Both the position numbers and the translations under genes were made by a program. 64,000 bases of DNA from positions 43,235-107,234 of the forward strand of contig CAIVZZ010000019.1 in assembly GCA_903910555.1 (NCBI GenBank). The letters are read 5' to 3'. Of the stretch, positions 25,997 through 34,645 are shown in pieces (positions within the stretch are counted from its first letter, which is position 1; every line of letters begins with the position of its first letter). This DNA is from an uncultured Gemmatimonadota bacterium (GTDB lineage Bacteria; Gemmatimonadota; Gemmatimonadetes; Gemmatimonadales; Gemmatimonadaceae). The notes under the pieces are model-generated. The model did no database searches. It saw nothing but the letters and a program-made list of their open reading frames with translations, and was not told the DNA's origin.

Positions 25997-27787
25997 ATGA
26001 ACCGGTTCCGCCTAACCAGCACCCTGTCCGCGCTATCGTTGTGCTTGATTGCCGCCGCCTGTGAGAGCAGCAGCGGCGTCACCACCGCCGCCGGCGGCGG
26101 GACAAGCACGATCAAGATCAATCCGTGCGGCATCACTGGCACGCTCACGCTTACCGTCGCGACCGCGGCACGCGCCGACTGCAGCGCGGGCGGCACGTCG
26201 CTTACGCTCGCCGGTGGCGGTGCGAGCTATTACATCGTGCCGCAGTTCGCGACCGATCAGGCCGCCGTCGCGCTCTTGAACTATCAGCTGTTTACGGGGA
26301 GCGTTGCGACGGCGTCGGTCTCGGCGAGCCGGATTGCTGCGCAGCGCATCGCGACCCTGAGCACAAATGCGGCTGCGACCGGCGGCCTCCCCAAAGGCAG
26401 AAGGCTGTTCGCGCAGCGCGCGGCGGAAAAAGCGCTGTTCGCACGAGCCGCGCGGAGATCGCCGGCGTCAACGCTGCATGCGTCGCTGCAAGGTCCGGTC
26501 AGCGCATCGATCAGCCGCGCGGTTTTGCCCACACCCGCGGTCGGCAGTATTCGCAGCTTTCACGTCGCGAGCAGTTTCACGGTCGACTCGTGGGCGACGG
26601 TCGGCGCGAAGCTCGCGTACGCGGGCGCGAACGTGCTGATCTACATCGATACGCTTGCACCTGCGAACGGATTCACGCCGGCGCAGCTGACGAACTTCGG
26701 TGTGCTGTTCGACCAAACGCTCTATCCGATCGACACCGCCGCGTTCGGCGGGCCGTCGGACCAGGACAACAATGGCCACGTCATCATGCTGATGACGCCG
26801 GTGGTGAACGCCGACACGCCGACCGCAACCTGCAACTCGCAGGGCTTCGTTGCAGGGTTCTTTGATTCGGGTGACTTCGGTGGGAACGGCGCGAATTCGA
26901 ATAACGGCGAGATCTTTTATTCGATCGTGCCGGACACGCTCGGAACGGTGAGCTGTGCCCACGGCGTCGGCAAAGTCGGCGTCGATGTTCCCGGCACCTT
27001 TCTCCACGAGCTTCAGCATCTCATCAATTATTCACAGCATGTGGTCGTGAGCGGCGGCGCCGCGTCGTCGAGCTGGCTCGACGAGGGCATGAGCATCGTC
27101 GCCGAGGAGCTCGGTTCGGTCTATTACGAGAACAAGTGTCCGCCGCCGGCATGCCGCAGCAGTTCGGCGCAGCTTTTTCCCGATTCGTCGCAGGGATTCA
27201 TTCAGGATTTGCTCTACGATTCGTATCAGTACGCTCTCCTTCCCGACACCGCGACGATCACGCTGAGTACCGACGACGAGAACGGTTTCTCGTGGCGCGG
27301 AGGCGCGTGGCTCTTCGCGCGCTGGCTGGGAGACCAAATGGGAAGTACCGTTTACAAGCAGCTTGAACGGGGTCCCTCGAACGCACTCACCGACGTGCAG
27401 ACAGTCACGGGCCAGACGTTCCAGACACTTTTCGCCAACTTCGGGCTGTCGCTCTATACCGACAGCCTGCCGGGTCTCCCGCGCAACACGGCGCCAGCGG
27501 CGAATCGTTTTGTGTCGCGCAACGTGAAGGCACTGTGGGCCAGACTCTTCGCCACGTCAGGCGGAGCCGGGAGCGGCATCCCGCTGCAAACGCCGATAAC
27601 GCTTTCCGCAATCGGGACCGACAGCTCTTCGTTCGTGCTGCTCCCCGGCACCATGACGTTTTTCCGAATCGATACACCGGCATCGTCGTCGACCGTCACG
27701 ATTCAGTTTTCAGCACCGGGCGGCCTGCCATTTTCTCCCGCGCTCCACGCACAGATGGCCGTCTTCCGACTACCGCCGGGGCAATGA
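25997..27787 (+). CDS. M30-like (hyicolysin-type) zinc metallopeptidase lipoprotein
   Basis: A 596-residue lipoprotein (lipobox LIAAACE) starting at an ATG 7 bases after GGAG. The N-terminal half is Ala/Ser-rich and probably a linker or beta domain. The protease core has HExxH as HELQH with His337, Glu338 and His341, followed by SSWLDEGMSIVAEELG, whose Glu is the likely third zinc ligand region. The preceding DNNGHVIMLMTPVVN and NGEIFYSIVPD segments are typical of the M30 family. Surface-anchored protease. It overlaps the glycosyltransferase start by ATGA. A second member lies at 47845-50403. Confidence 0.85.
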   Translation: MNRFRLTSTLSALSLCLIAAACESSSGVTTAAGGGTSTIKINPCGITGTLTLTVATAARADCSAGGTSLTLAGGGASYYIVPQFATDQAAVALLNYQLFTGSVATASVSASRIAAQRIATLSTNAAATGGLPKGRRLFAQRAAEKALFARAARRSPASTLHASLQGPVSASISRAVLPTPAVGSIRSFHVASSFTVDSWATVGAKLAYAGANVLIYIDTLAPANGFTPAQLTNFGVLFDQTLYPIDTAAFGGPSDQDNNGHVIMLMTPVVNADTPTATCNSQGFVAGFFDSGDFGGNGANSNNGEIFYSIVPDTLGTVSCAHGVGKVGVDVPGTFLHELQHLINYSQHVVVSGGAASSSWLDEGMSIVAEELGSVYYENKCPPPACRSSSAQLFPDSSQGFIQDLLYDSYQYALLPDTATITLSTDDENGFSWRGGAWLFARWLGDQMGSTVYKQLERGPSNALTDVQTVTGQTFQTLFANFGLSLYTDSLPGLPRNTAPAANRFVSRNVKALWARLFATSGGAGSGIPLQTPITLSAIGTDSSSFVLLPGTMTFFRIDTPASSSTVTIQFSAPGGLPFSPALHAQMAVFRLPPGQ

Positions 27788-28932
27788 CATCACAGCCGAT
27801 GCTGATCGCTGTTGAAGCCACACGCCTGCAACGCGAAGTGCGTGGCATCGGCCGGTACGTCAGGGCGATCCTTCCGCGGCTCGTTGCGCAGCGCCCCGGA
27901 TTGCAGTTGGTGCTGTTCGCCAAAACGCGCGGCGGCGTCACGGCGCTCGCAGAATCGATGTCGCGCGATCCGCAGCTGTGCGGCAACGTCACGGTTCGGC
28001 ACGTGCGCGAAATGGCGCGCACACCGGCGGATCTCCACTGGTTTCCGTGGAATGTCATCGGACCGGTGCCGCGCAGCGGCGCGTCCGTTGTGACGGTGCA
28101 TGACATCGCGCCCGTCGCGATGCCGGATCCGCGCTGGCTTGCGTGGAGAAAAAATCTGCGCTGGCGCATGCGCTTCAGGCGCTCGGCGCGCATGGCCACG
28201 CTGCTGCTCGCCGATTCCGCCTTCACCGCCGCAGAAATCCAGCGCGTGCTCGGTGTGGGTGCAGACCGGATTCGCGTCGCATTGCTCGCGGCAGACGACT
28301 TCGCCATGACATCGTCGGCGGATGATTCGGGTGCGCTCGAGCGGCTCGGCGTGCGTGCGCCGTACGTGCTCGCCGTCGGCGCGGCCGAAAAGCGAAAGAA
28401 TCACGGGCTGCTCGAGCGCGCGATGCGTTCGGTAGTCGCCGCACATCCGGGAACCACGCTCGTACTCGCCGGCCCCCGGCGCCGCACGAGCGCGCCGTCG
28501 CCTGATACCGTGTGGATGCAAACGCTCGGATTCGTGAGCGACGCGGAACTCACCGCGCTGTATCGCAATGCCGCCGCGCTCGTGATGCCGTCGACGTACG
28601 AGGGATTCGGGCTTCCGGTTCTCGAAGCGATGCGGCTCGGCACACCGGTGATTTGCGCACGCGCGTCATCGCTGCCCGAAGTTGCCGGCGATGCCGCGCT
28701 CTGGGTGAAGCCCGACGATCACGCGGAGCTCGCGGCCGCGATCTCAAGCGTTCTCGACGATCGAACGCTTCGCGCTGCACTCAGCGCGGGCAGCCTTCGT
28801 CAGGCACGTACGTTCAGCTGGGACGATACGGCGAGAAACACCCTCAACGCATTCGACGAAGCGCACGAACTGTACCGTCTCGCGCAGCTCGCCGGCGCAC
28901 CGGCGTCGCAGATGATCAGCGCGACTGCCTGA
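27784..28932 (+). CDS. GT4-family glycosyltransferase
   Basis: GT-B glycosyltransferase of 382 residues. The N-terminal domain begins [26 protein letters not shown], with the acceptor-side RGIGRY motif of family 4 enzymes related to mannosyl- and rhamnosyltransferases. The C-terminal donor domain has [56 protein letters not shown] (E-x7-E motif), [21 protein letters not shown]. The ATG overlaps the stop of the peptidase gene, indicating coupling. The sugar and acceptor cannot be inferred; no other polysaccharide genes are near. Confidence 0.9.
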   Translation: MTSQPMLIAVEATRLQREVRGIGRYVRAILPRLVAQRPGLQLVLFAKTRGGVTALAESMSRDPQLCGNVTVRHVREMARTPADLHWFPWNVIGPVPRSGASVVTVHDIAPVAMPDPRWLAWRKNLRWRMRFRRSARMATLLLADSAFTAAEIQRVLGVGADRIRVALLAADDFAMTSSADDSGALERLGVRAPYVLAVGAAEKRKNHGLLERAMRSVVAAHPGTTLVLAGPRRRTSAPSPDTVWMQTLGFVSDAELTALYRNAAALVMPSTYEGFGLPVLEAMRLGTPVICARASSLPEVAGDAALWVKPDDHAELAAAISSVLDDRTLRAALSAGSLRQARTFSWDDTARNTLNAFDEAHELYRLAQLAGAPASQMISATA

Positions 28933-29197
28933 GGAAACGCTCGGCGACTTGTTCGAGCCTGTCGTCGCCGTCGGCGCGCGCTCGCTCCAGCCGGCGCTCG
29001 ACAAACGCCCGGAGCTTCGGTTCACCCCACGAGTAGCCGGTCGCCTCTTCTGCTTCGAGCACTTCGCTCACGCGCGCACCCTCGAGCAATGCGGCGGCCG
29101 CCGCCTCATCGTACGACGGGTCGTCACGCGGCGGCAGCGCCCAGTTGCGGCGCGGCTTCGGCGTCTCGTGATCCTCTTTCGTGAAGGCGCGGGACAT
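28916..29197 (-). CDS. conserved-looking small charged protein, unknown
   Basis: A 93-residue, highly charged, soluble protein starting MSRAFTKEDHETPKPRRNWALPPRDDPSYDEAAAAALLEGA and ending in a helical [24 protein letters not shown] stretch. A Pro/Arg-rich N terminus is followed by helices, and there is no signal or membrane segment. Codon use and the ATG start look genuine. Its 3' end overlaps that of the convergent glycosyltransferase by 17 bases. I do not recognise a family; a nucleic-acid-binding or adaptor role would be a guess. Confidence 0.62.
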   Translation of the reverse strand: MSRAFTKEDHETPKPRRNWALPPRDDPSYDEAAAAALLEGARVSEVLEAEEATGYSWGEPKLRAFVERRLERARADGDDRLEQVAERFLRQSR

Positions 29198-29288
29198 GCG
29201 GCGGGCGACGAGTGAGGGGACGGCGACGGGCCACGAGTGCGGGGGAGATTATAGTATATCCATCTCCTACTTCGCGTGATCGTGAATC

Positions 29289-30377
29289 GTGACCGGACTC
29301 TTTGACGAACTGAAAATTCGAGGCGTCACGCTGCGGAATCGCATCGCCGTGTCGCCGATGTGCCAGTACTCGTGCGTCGATGGCATGGCGACGGACTGGC
29401 ATCTCGTGCATTTGGGAAGCCGTGCGGTTGGCGGTGCGGCGCTCGTGTTCACCGAGGCGACTGCCGTGACCCCCGAAGGACGGATCTCGCCGCAGGACCT
29501 CGGCATTTGGAATGACGCGCAGGCCGATGCGCTCGTGCGAACTGTCGCGTTCATTCGCGAACAGGGCGCGGCAGCGGGAATCCAGTTCGCGCACGCGGGA
29601 CGCAAAGCGTCAATGCGCCGCCCGTGGGATCTGCCTGGTGTGGTGCCGGAATCAGAAGGCGGCTGGGCACGAGTTGGTGCGCCGAGCGCGATTCCCTTCT
29701 CCGATACGTTTCTCGTTCCTCACGAAATGACCGCGGGTGAAATCGCCGATGTGACTGCGGCGTTCGTCGCGGCTGCGCGGCGGTCACTCACTGCGGGGTT
29801 CGATGTCATAGAATTGCACGGAGCGCACGGCTATCTGCTGCACGAGTTTTTATCGCCGCTCAGCAACACGCGCACCGACCGCTACGGCGGATCATTCGAA
29901 AACCGTACGCGACTGCTGCGCGAAGTTGTCACCGCCGTTCGTGCCGTGTGGCCCGAAACACATCCGCTGTTCGTGCGCATTTCAGCGACCGACTGGGCGG
30001 AAGGCGGCTGGGATTTGCCGCAGTCGATCGAGCTCTCGCGCGCGCTAAAGCAATTGGGTGTCGATATGATCGACACATCATCCGGTGGAAATGTTGCGAC
30101 CGCGACGATTCCGCTCGGACCGGGTTATCAGGTGCCATTCGCCGAGGCGATCCGTCGCGACGCTGGAATCGCGACGGGCGCCGTCGGGCTGATCACAGAT
30201 GCAGAGCAGGCCGAGCAGGTGATTCAGAGCGAACAGGCGGATATGGTCCTGCTCGCGCGTGAGCTGCTGCGGGATCCGTACTGGCCGCTCGCGGCGGCTC
30301 AGGAGCTCGGACAGAACATTGCGTGGCCGGCGCAGTATCTCCGTGCCGGGCCGAAAGGGGCGCCGAGGCGGAACTAA
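29289..30377 (+). CDS. OYE-like NADH:flavin oxidoreductase (YqjM type)
   Basis: FMN-dependent ene-reductase-like TIM barrel of 362 residues, starting at GTG. Family motifs: LRNRIAVSPMCQYSCVDGM with the Cys that in YqjM contacts flavin, FTEATAVTPEGRIS, IQFAHAGRKAS (HAGR), FDVIELHGAHGYLLHEFLSPLSNTRTDRYGGS with the substrate-binding His pair, and VGLITDAEQAEQVI, MVLLARELLRDPYWPL near the C terminus. Reduces activated alkenes using NADPH; physiological substrate unknown. Convergent with the BNR protein, with a nested palindrome between them. Confidence 0.93.
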   Translation: MTGLFDELKIRGVTLRNRIAVSPMCQYSCVDGMATDWHLVHLGSRAVGGAALVFTEATAVTPEGRISPQDLGIWNDAQADALVRTVAFIREQGAAAGIQFAHAGRKASMRRPWDLPGVVPESEGGWARVGAPSAIPFSDTFLVPHEMTAGEIADVTAAFVAAARRSLTAGFDVIELHGAHGYLLHEFLSPLSNTRTDRYGGSFENRTRLLREVVTAVRAVWPETHPLFVRISATDWAEGGWDLPQSIELSRALKQLGVDMIDTSSGGNVATATIPLGPGYQVPFAEAIRRDAGIATGAVGLITDAEQAEQVIQSEQADMVLLARELLRDPYWPLAAAQELGQNIAWPAQYLRAGPKGAPRRN

Positions 30378-30380
30378 TTG

Positions 30381-30515
30381 ACGCGGAACGCAGGAGAGGA
30401 ATACTGGATTGGAGATCAGAAACGAGGGGCGAGATGAAAGCGGATCCGGATTCCGCATTCATCTCGCCCCTCATTTCTTATCCCGCGTCCCGCGTTCCTC
30501 TCCTGCGTCCCGCGT
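30381..30515. repeat. nested inverted-repeat element B between convergent genes
   Basis: Outer arms 30381-30401 and 30495-30515 are complementary at 20 of 21 bases (right arm TTCCTCTCCTGCGTCCCGCG). Inner arms 30424-30438 and 30458-30472 (GAGGGGCGAGATGAA) pair perfectly, with a further 5-bp stem inside (30440-30444 with 30452-30456). Repeated GTCCCGCGT words follow into the end of the minus-strand gene. It may act as a two-way terminator, but the long layered structure suggests a repeat element. Confidence 0.8.
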
Positions 30516-30520
30516 TTTAG

Positions 30521-33430
30521 TTATCTGTCCCGCGTCCTCGGATCCGCCTTCATCGCGAACGTCTGCGTATAACTCTTCCCGCCCGTCGTCAGCTTCGCCG
30601 TAAAGTTTCCGGTAAGCCGCGGAGCGCCACCGCCACGACCTCCGCCCCCGCCTCCGGCGCGTCCACCGCGGCCACCGCCGCCGGCGGTTCCGTCCCACAC
30701 GACACGATGCATTCCGGCACTCGCCGAGAACGGCTCAGGCGGCGTGCGCCAGAGCGGCGACGTATTCGGAATTCCACCGCCACCGCCGCGCCCGGCCTGC
30801 GCCGCCGGCTGACTCGCAGCATCGGTCGTGAAGGTGCGCACGCTCGTTCCAGCTGAATCGAGAATCTCCAGCGTGAGCGTACCCGTGGCGGCCGACTTGA
30901 GATAAAAATCAATCACTGCCCCATTCGGCGGATTGCTCGCCTGTGGCTCGTCCTTTTGCAGCGGCGTTCCGTTGTCGCCGCCCTGCATCACGTTGATCGC
31001 GTCCGATGGCTTGAACAGGTACGCATCTGCGCCGAGCACGGCGTCGTTCACCTGACGCAACGGGCTGATGTCGTCGATCACCCAGAAGCCGCGTCCGTGC
31101 GTCGCAACGACGAGATCGTTTTCGTAGAACTCGAAATCGCGCACCGACGTCACCGGCATGTTGAGCTGCAACGGCTGCCATGTGTCACCGTCATTGAGCG
31201 AAACGAACGATCCGCGTTCCGTGCCGGCCACGAGCAATCCCTGGCGTTTCGGATCCTCCTTCACGACGTGCACGTACACGCCGGCGGGAAGTCCGCTGGA
31301 AATCTTCTGCCAGCTCTTTCCCATGTCGCGCGTGCGATAGATGTACGGCTCGAAGTCTTGCAGCTGATGGCGATCGACGCTCGCGTACGCAGAGTTGAAA
31401 TCAAAGTGCGACGCCTCGATCGTCGTCACGCGGCTCCACGCCGTGATCGCCGCGGGAGTCACATTCTGCCAGCTCTTGCCGTCGTTCGTCGTGACGTGAA
31501 TCAAGCCGTCGTCAGTGCCGACCCAAACCATCGGCACGAGCAGCGGCGACGGCGAAACGGTATAGACCACGCCGCGATTTCCATTGCGGTCTGTGTCGGA
31601 TGCAGTCGCCGCGTCGAGCACAGACGGCACGCCGGGCACCGGGCGCGTGAGATCCGCGCTGATCTGCGTCCAGCTCTTCGCGCCGTCCGTCGTCTTGAAG
31701 ACGAACTGATTCGAGTAGTACATCGCACGCGGATCAGCGCGCGAAATCACGAGCGGCTGCGTCCAATCCGTGCGCTCCGCTTCACCGCCGGCCGCGCGCG
31801 GCGCGCTGGTGCCGGGAACGCCGGCGTTCAGTTCGAGATCGAAGCGCGTCCCCGTTCCGCCGAAAATAAATCCGGGATGCAGCGGATCCGCGGCGGTGTA
31901 TCCGCTCTCGCCGCCCGCGCCGATCGGTTCCCATTCGCGCATGGAAATCTCGGCGAACTTTCCGCGGCTGCACACGGCAACAGCGCCGCTGTCCTGCTGA
32001 GCGCCGGTGACCCAATACGGAAAACGCGAGTCGACGCTCACATGGTAAATCTGCGCCGTCGGCTGATTGAGCCACGAACTCCAGGTGACGTCGCGCGGAT
32101 CTTCCGTCTTTGCGTTGTGCGTGATGATCGCGCCCTGATCGCTCGCGACGATCATCGTATTGGTGTCATCCGGCGACACCCACGCCTGATGGTAGTCGTC
32201 ACCACCCGGTGAACCGCGCAGCGGAACCCAGGTCTTGCCGCCGTCCTTCGTGCGATTCACCGCGACGTTCGGCACATAGACGATATCGGCGTTGTGCGGA
32301 TCGACGGTTACATGCTCGAAGTACCAGCCGCGCCCGCTGAGCGCGGGATCGGACGACATCTTCGTCCACGTTGCTCCGGCGTCATCAGAGCGGAAGAACG
32401 CCGATTGCACCGGAGCGGCCGCAGCACCACCGCGTCCACCGCCGCCAGCCGCGGGCGCCGGCGCCGGCGCCGTCGTATCCGGCTCAAGGCAGTCGACAAC
32501 CGCGTACACGCGACGCGGATTGGCCGCAGACACCGCGATGCCGGTCTTGCCGATTCCTGATTTCGGAAGCCCGTTCGTCAGCTGCTTCCACGTGGCACCG
32601 CCGTCGGTCGACTTGAAAATTCCGCCGCCCGCTCCGTTCGACGGGCGGTATGTGTACCAGGGTGGACGCCGCGTATTCCAAAGCCCCGCGTAAATGACAT
32701 TCGAGTTGGTCGGATCAATCACGACCTCGACTGCGCCGGTGTTCTCATCCTTGAACAGCACTTTCTTCCAGCTCTTGCCGCCGTCCGTCGACTTGAAGAC
32801 GCCGCGTTCCGCGTTCGGCGCGTACAAATGGCCGATCGCCGCGACGAAAACAATTTCCGGATTCTTTGGATCGACCGCGATGCGTCCGATGTGCTGCGTA
32901 TCGTCGAGACCGATATGCGTCCAGTTCTTCCCGGCGTCAGTCGATTTGTACACACCATTCCCGTAACCCATCGAATCGCGGAGCGTCGACTCACCGCTGC
33001 CCACATACACGGTGTCCGGCGCCGACGGCGCGACAGCGATCGCGCCGATCGATGCGACCGGCTGCGAATCGAACACCGGTGTCCACACACGGCCCGCGTC
33101 GATCGATTTCCAGACTCCGCCATTGACGGCGCCGAAATAAAATTCATTCGGCCGGCCCGGCACGCCGCATACGGCGTCGACGCGTCCACCGCGGAACGGG
33201 CCGAGCATGCGCCAGCGAAGGCCGGAGGTGAGACTCGCGAGTTGCTGCGCGGAGATCTCGGTGAGATCGCGATGCACTGCGAGCGCGCGATCGAGCGCGG
33301 GAATGTTCGGAGTTTCGGCGTTCAGCGCGCGCTGAAAGCCCGGCCCGACAACGGAGAGTGCGCCAGCTTGTCCGGCAAGGAGAAGAAAATCGCGGCGCGA
33401 AAAAACAGAATCATCAGTCGGCTTGCGCAC
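30521..33430 (-). CDS. Tat-exported BNR/sortilin-like beta-propeller protein
   Basis: A 969-residue exported protein starting at GTG behind GGAG. The N terminus SRRDFLLLAGQ is a twin-arginine signal. The body carries about nine Asp-box/BNR repeats (STDAGKNW, STDGGKSW, STDGGATW, SDDAGATW, TKDGGKTW, TTDGAKSW, TNDGKSW, TRDMGKSW, LNDGDTW) that build one or two propellers, as in sortilin/VPS10-like glycosyl hydrolase proteins. The C-terminal part is Gly/Arg-rich, followed by a beta domain ending FTAKLTTGGKSYTQTFAM. Activity is not established for this family. The gene is monocistronic. Confidence 0.88.
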   Translation of the reverse strand: MRKPTDDSVFSRRDFLLLAGQAGALSVVGPGFQRALNAETPNIPALDRALAVHRDLTEISAQQLASLTSGLRWRMLGPFRGGRVDAVCGVPGRPNEFYFGAVNGGVWKSIDAGRVWTPVFDSQPVASIGAIAVAPSAPDTVYVGSGESTLRDSMGYGNGVYKSTDAGKNWTHIGLDDTQHIGRIAVDPKNPEIVFVAAIGHLYAPNAERGVFKSTDGGKSWKKVLFKDENTGAVEVVIDPTNSNVIYAGLWNTRRPPWYTYRPSNGAGGGIFKSTDGGATWKQLTNGLPKSGIGKTGIAVSAANPRRVYAVVDCLEPDTTAPAPAPAAGGGGRGGAAAAPVQSAFFRSDDAGATWTKMSSDPALSGRGWYFEHVTVDPHNADIVYVPNVAVNRTKDGGKTWVPLRGSPGGDDYHQAWVSPDDTNTMIVASDQGAIITHNAKTEDPRDVTWSSWLNQPTAQIYHVSVDSRFPYWVTGAQQDSGAVAVCSRGKFAEISMREWEPIGAGGESGYTAADPLHPGFIFGGTGTRFDLELNAGVPGTSAPRAAGGEAERTDWTQPLVISRADPRAMYYSNQFVFKTTDGAKSWTQISADLTRPVPGVPSVLDAATASDTDRNGNRGVVYTVSPSPLLVPMVWVGTDDGLIHVTTNDGKSWQNVTPAAITAWSRVTTIEASHFDFNSAYASVDRHQLQDFEPYIYRTRDMGKSWQKISSGLPAGVYVHVVKEDPKRQGLLVAGTERGSFVSLNDGDTWQPLQLNMPVTSVRDFEFYENDLVVATHGRGFWVIDDISPLRQVNDAVLGADAYLFKPSDAINVMQGGDNGTPLQKDEPQASNPPNGAVIDFYLKSAATGTLTLEILDSAGTSVRTFTTDAASQPAAQAGRGGGGGIPNTSPLWRTPPEPFSASAGMHRVVWDGTAGGGGRGGRAGGGGGGRGGGAPRLTGNFTAKLTTGGKSYTQTFAMKADPRTRDR

Positions 33431-33523
33431 AAAAAAAACTCCGGTCAGGGGGGCTCCTCCGGAATTCTACATGACGTTATGCGCGGCTGAATTCACGCTG
33501 TCATTCAACTGACAGGTCGGAGT

Positions 33524-33562
33524 TGAGAGGCGAGATGAATCGCGGATTCATCTCGCCTCTCA
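33524..33562. terminator. perfect 18-bp hairpin, element C (terminator-like)
   Basis: Arms 33524-33541 and 33545-33562 pair perfectly over 18 bases around GCG. The arm contains GGCGAGATGAA, the same word as the inner arm of the element at 30381-30515. It lies between the stop of the creatininase-like gene (minus strand, downstream of it) and the start of the BNR gene. The creatininase transcript would therefore end here; there is no T-run. Confidence 0.7.
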
Positions 33563-33566
33563 CCCC

Positions 33567-34367
33567 TTACTTCCCCGCCCCCACCAAAGACCGAATCTGC
33601 TTCACCGCATAATCAACTTTGAGATCAAACGTCATCTTGCCGAGCTCTTTGGTCGACGGCCGTGCATCTCCGCTGATTCCGTTCGGATGATCCTTGTCAC
33701 CCACCGCCGTCGGAATTAACGCCGGTCGAACCCAGCCAAGATCCGATCCGAGCCAGAGCATCTCCGACGTATCCGGAATTCCCGCGTGTGTGCTGACCGG
33801 CAGATTGTGCGCCTTGAGGTATGTGTCGAACGCATCGTTCGCCGTTTTATAAACATCGTTGCAGAAGTACACGTGCTTTCCCTGCGGCGCGTAAATCGAA
33901 TCGAGGTGCTGCGCGACGTCGGCGTACACTTTCGGCTGGCCGCCGCCGTGATCGCCCATGATGATGACGTTGGTGAACCCCGTCTTGATCGCCTGCTGCG
34001 AAATGCGATCGAGCACCGCGGTCAACAAATCCGTGGTGAGTCCGATCGTGCCGGGCATCGCCGCGCTTGCCTCGTTCGGCGTGTAGGGCAGCACCGGCAG
34101 GAAAATTGCATTCCCCAGCTTCAGCGCGATCGCCTTGACCGTCGCGCGGCCCATGAGCGTATGCCCGCCGTTCACATTCTGCGGCCCGCGCTGCTCTGTG
34201 CCGCCGGTGTAAATCAGCGCCGTCGTCTTCCCTCCATCGATGGCCGCTTTGACCTCCGGCCACGTCATCATTTCGAATTCGACCAGCGGCTCTTTCGCAG
34301 GCGCCTGAGCGTGAAGGCTCAGCGCCGAAAACAGCATGAGTGGGACTGCGCGTACGAAGCGGTGCAT
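33567..34367 (-). CDS. secreted creatininase-family protein with altered metal-site motif
   Basis: A 266-residue exported protein (signal peptide ending near LHAQA) of the creatininase/MftE-like amidohydrolase superfamily. Recognisable blocks are VKAAIDGGKTTALIYTGGTEQRGP, LPVLPYTPNEAS, PGTIGLTTDLLTAVLDRISQQ, VIIMGDHGGGQ and HAGIPDTSEML. In the classic enzyme the first metal motif is ExHG followed by Asp; here it reads EQRGPQNVNGGH, so one ligand His is Arg and a His appears later. Activity cannot be assumed. The start is the ATG 5 bases after GGAGGA; a TTG lies one codon upstream. Confidence 0.83.
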   Translation of the reverse strand: MHRFVRAVPLMLFSALSLHAQAPAKEPLVEFEMMTWPEVKAAIDGGKTTALIYTGGTEQRGPQNVNGGHTLMGRATVKAIALKLGNAIFLPVLPYTPNEASAAMPGTIGLTTDLLTAVLDRISQQAIKTGFTNVIIMGDHGGGQPKVYADVAQHLDSIYAPQGKHVYFCNDVYKTANDAFDTYLKAHNLPVSTHAGIPDTSEMLWLGSDLGWVRPALIPTAVGDKDHPNGISGDARPSTKELGKMTFDLKVDYAVKQIRSLVGAGK

Positions 34368-34383
34368 CAAGCTCCTCCGAAAA

Positions 34384-34448
34384 GAACCAGCGGGAACGAT
34401 CTAGGAACGATCTAGGAACCATCCAGGAACCATCCAGGAACCACGCGG
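34384..34448. repeat. 11-bp tandem repeats in divergent promoter region
   Basis: Six consecutive units begin GAAC. A 10-base unit (34384-34393) comes first, then GAACGATCTAG twice (34394-34415), GAACCATCCAG twice (34416-34437) and GAACCACGCGG (34438-34448). The array lies between the creatininase-like gene (minus) and the Ig/RCC1 lipoprotein (plus), about 20-80 bases from the former's start, and its period is one helical turn. Confidence 0.85.
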
Positions 34449-34582
34449 AATCGACAGGCGACAGAAGTCAAGTTCGCGGTATAGATTCATCACGACAAGT
34501 CGTACGCGGTCCCCACTACCGGAACACCCCGCCCACCCGTAGGTATGAGTGCACGCCAGTGTGTGCTTATCCGCACTGGGCG

Positions 34583-34608
34583 TCCCCGGGCCATGGCCAT
34601 GGTCCGGG
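34583..34608. promoter_or_regulatory. 26-bp palindrome upstream of the Ig/RCC1 lipoprotein gene
   Basis: Thirteen-base arms 34583-34595 and 34596-34608 (CCCCGGGCCATGG and its complement with one mismatch) meet without spacer, 37 bases before the GTG start. It could be an operator or an RNA hairpin near the ribosome-binding site. A second, weaker dyad (ACGCCAGTG with CACTGGGCGT) lies just upstream. Confidence 0.55.
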
Positions 34609-34645
34609 GCAGTATCTGACACGGTTTCCCCTGGAGTTTTTCTTC

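Noticed and set aside
30956..32212. 418-codon open frame on the plus strand
   Set aside because: Antisense to the BNR-repeat gene, whose Asp-box repeats are unmistakable; the translation is Arg/His-rich nonsense.
34384..34448. Possible CRISPR array
   Set aside because: Units are 10-11 bases and directly abutting with no spacers, and no cas gene is present.
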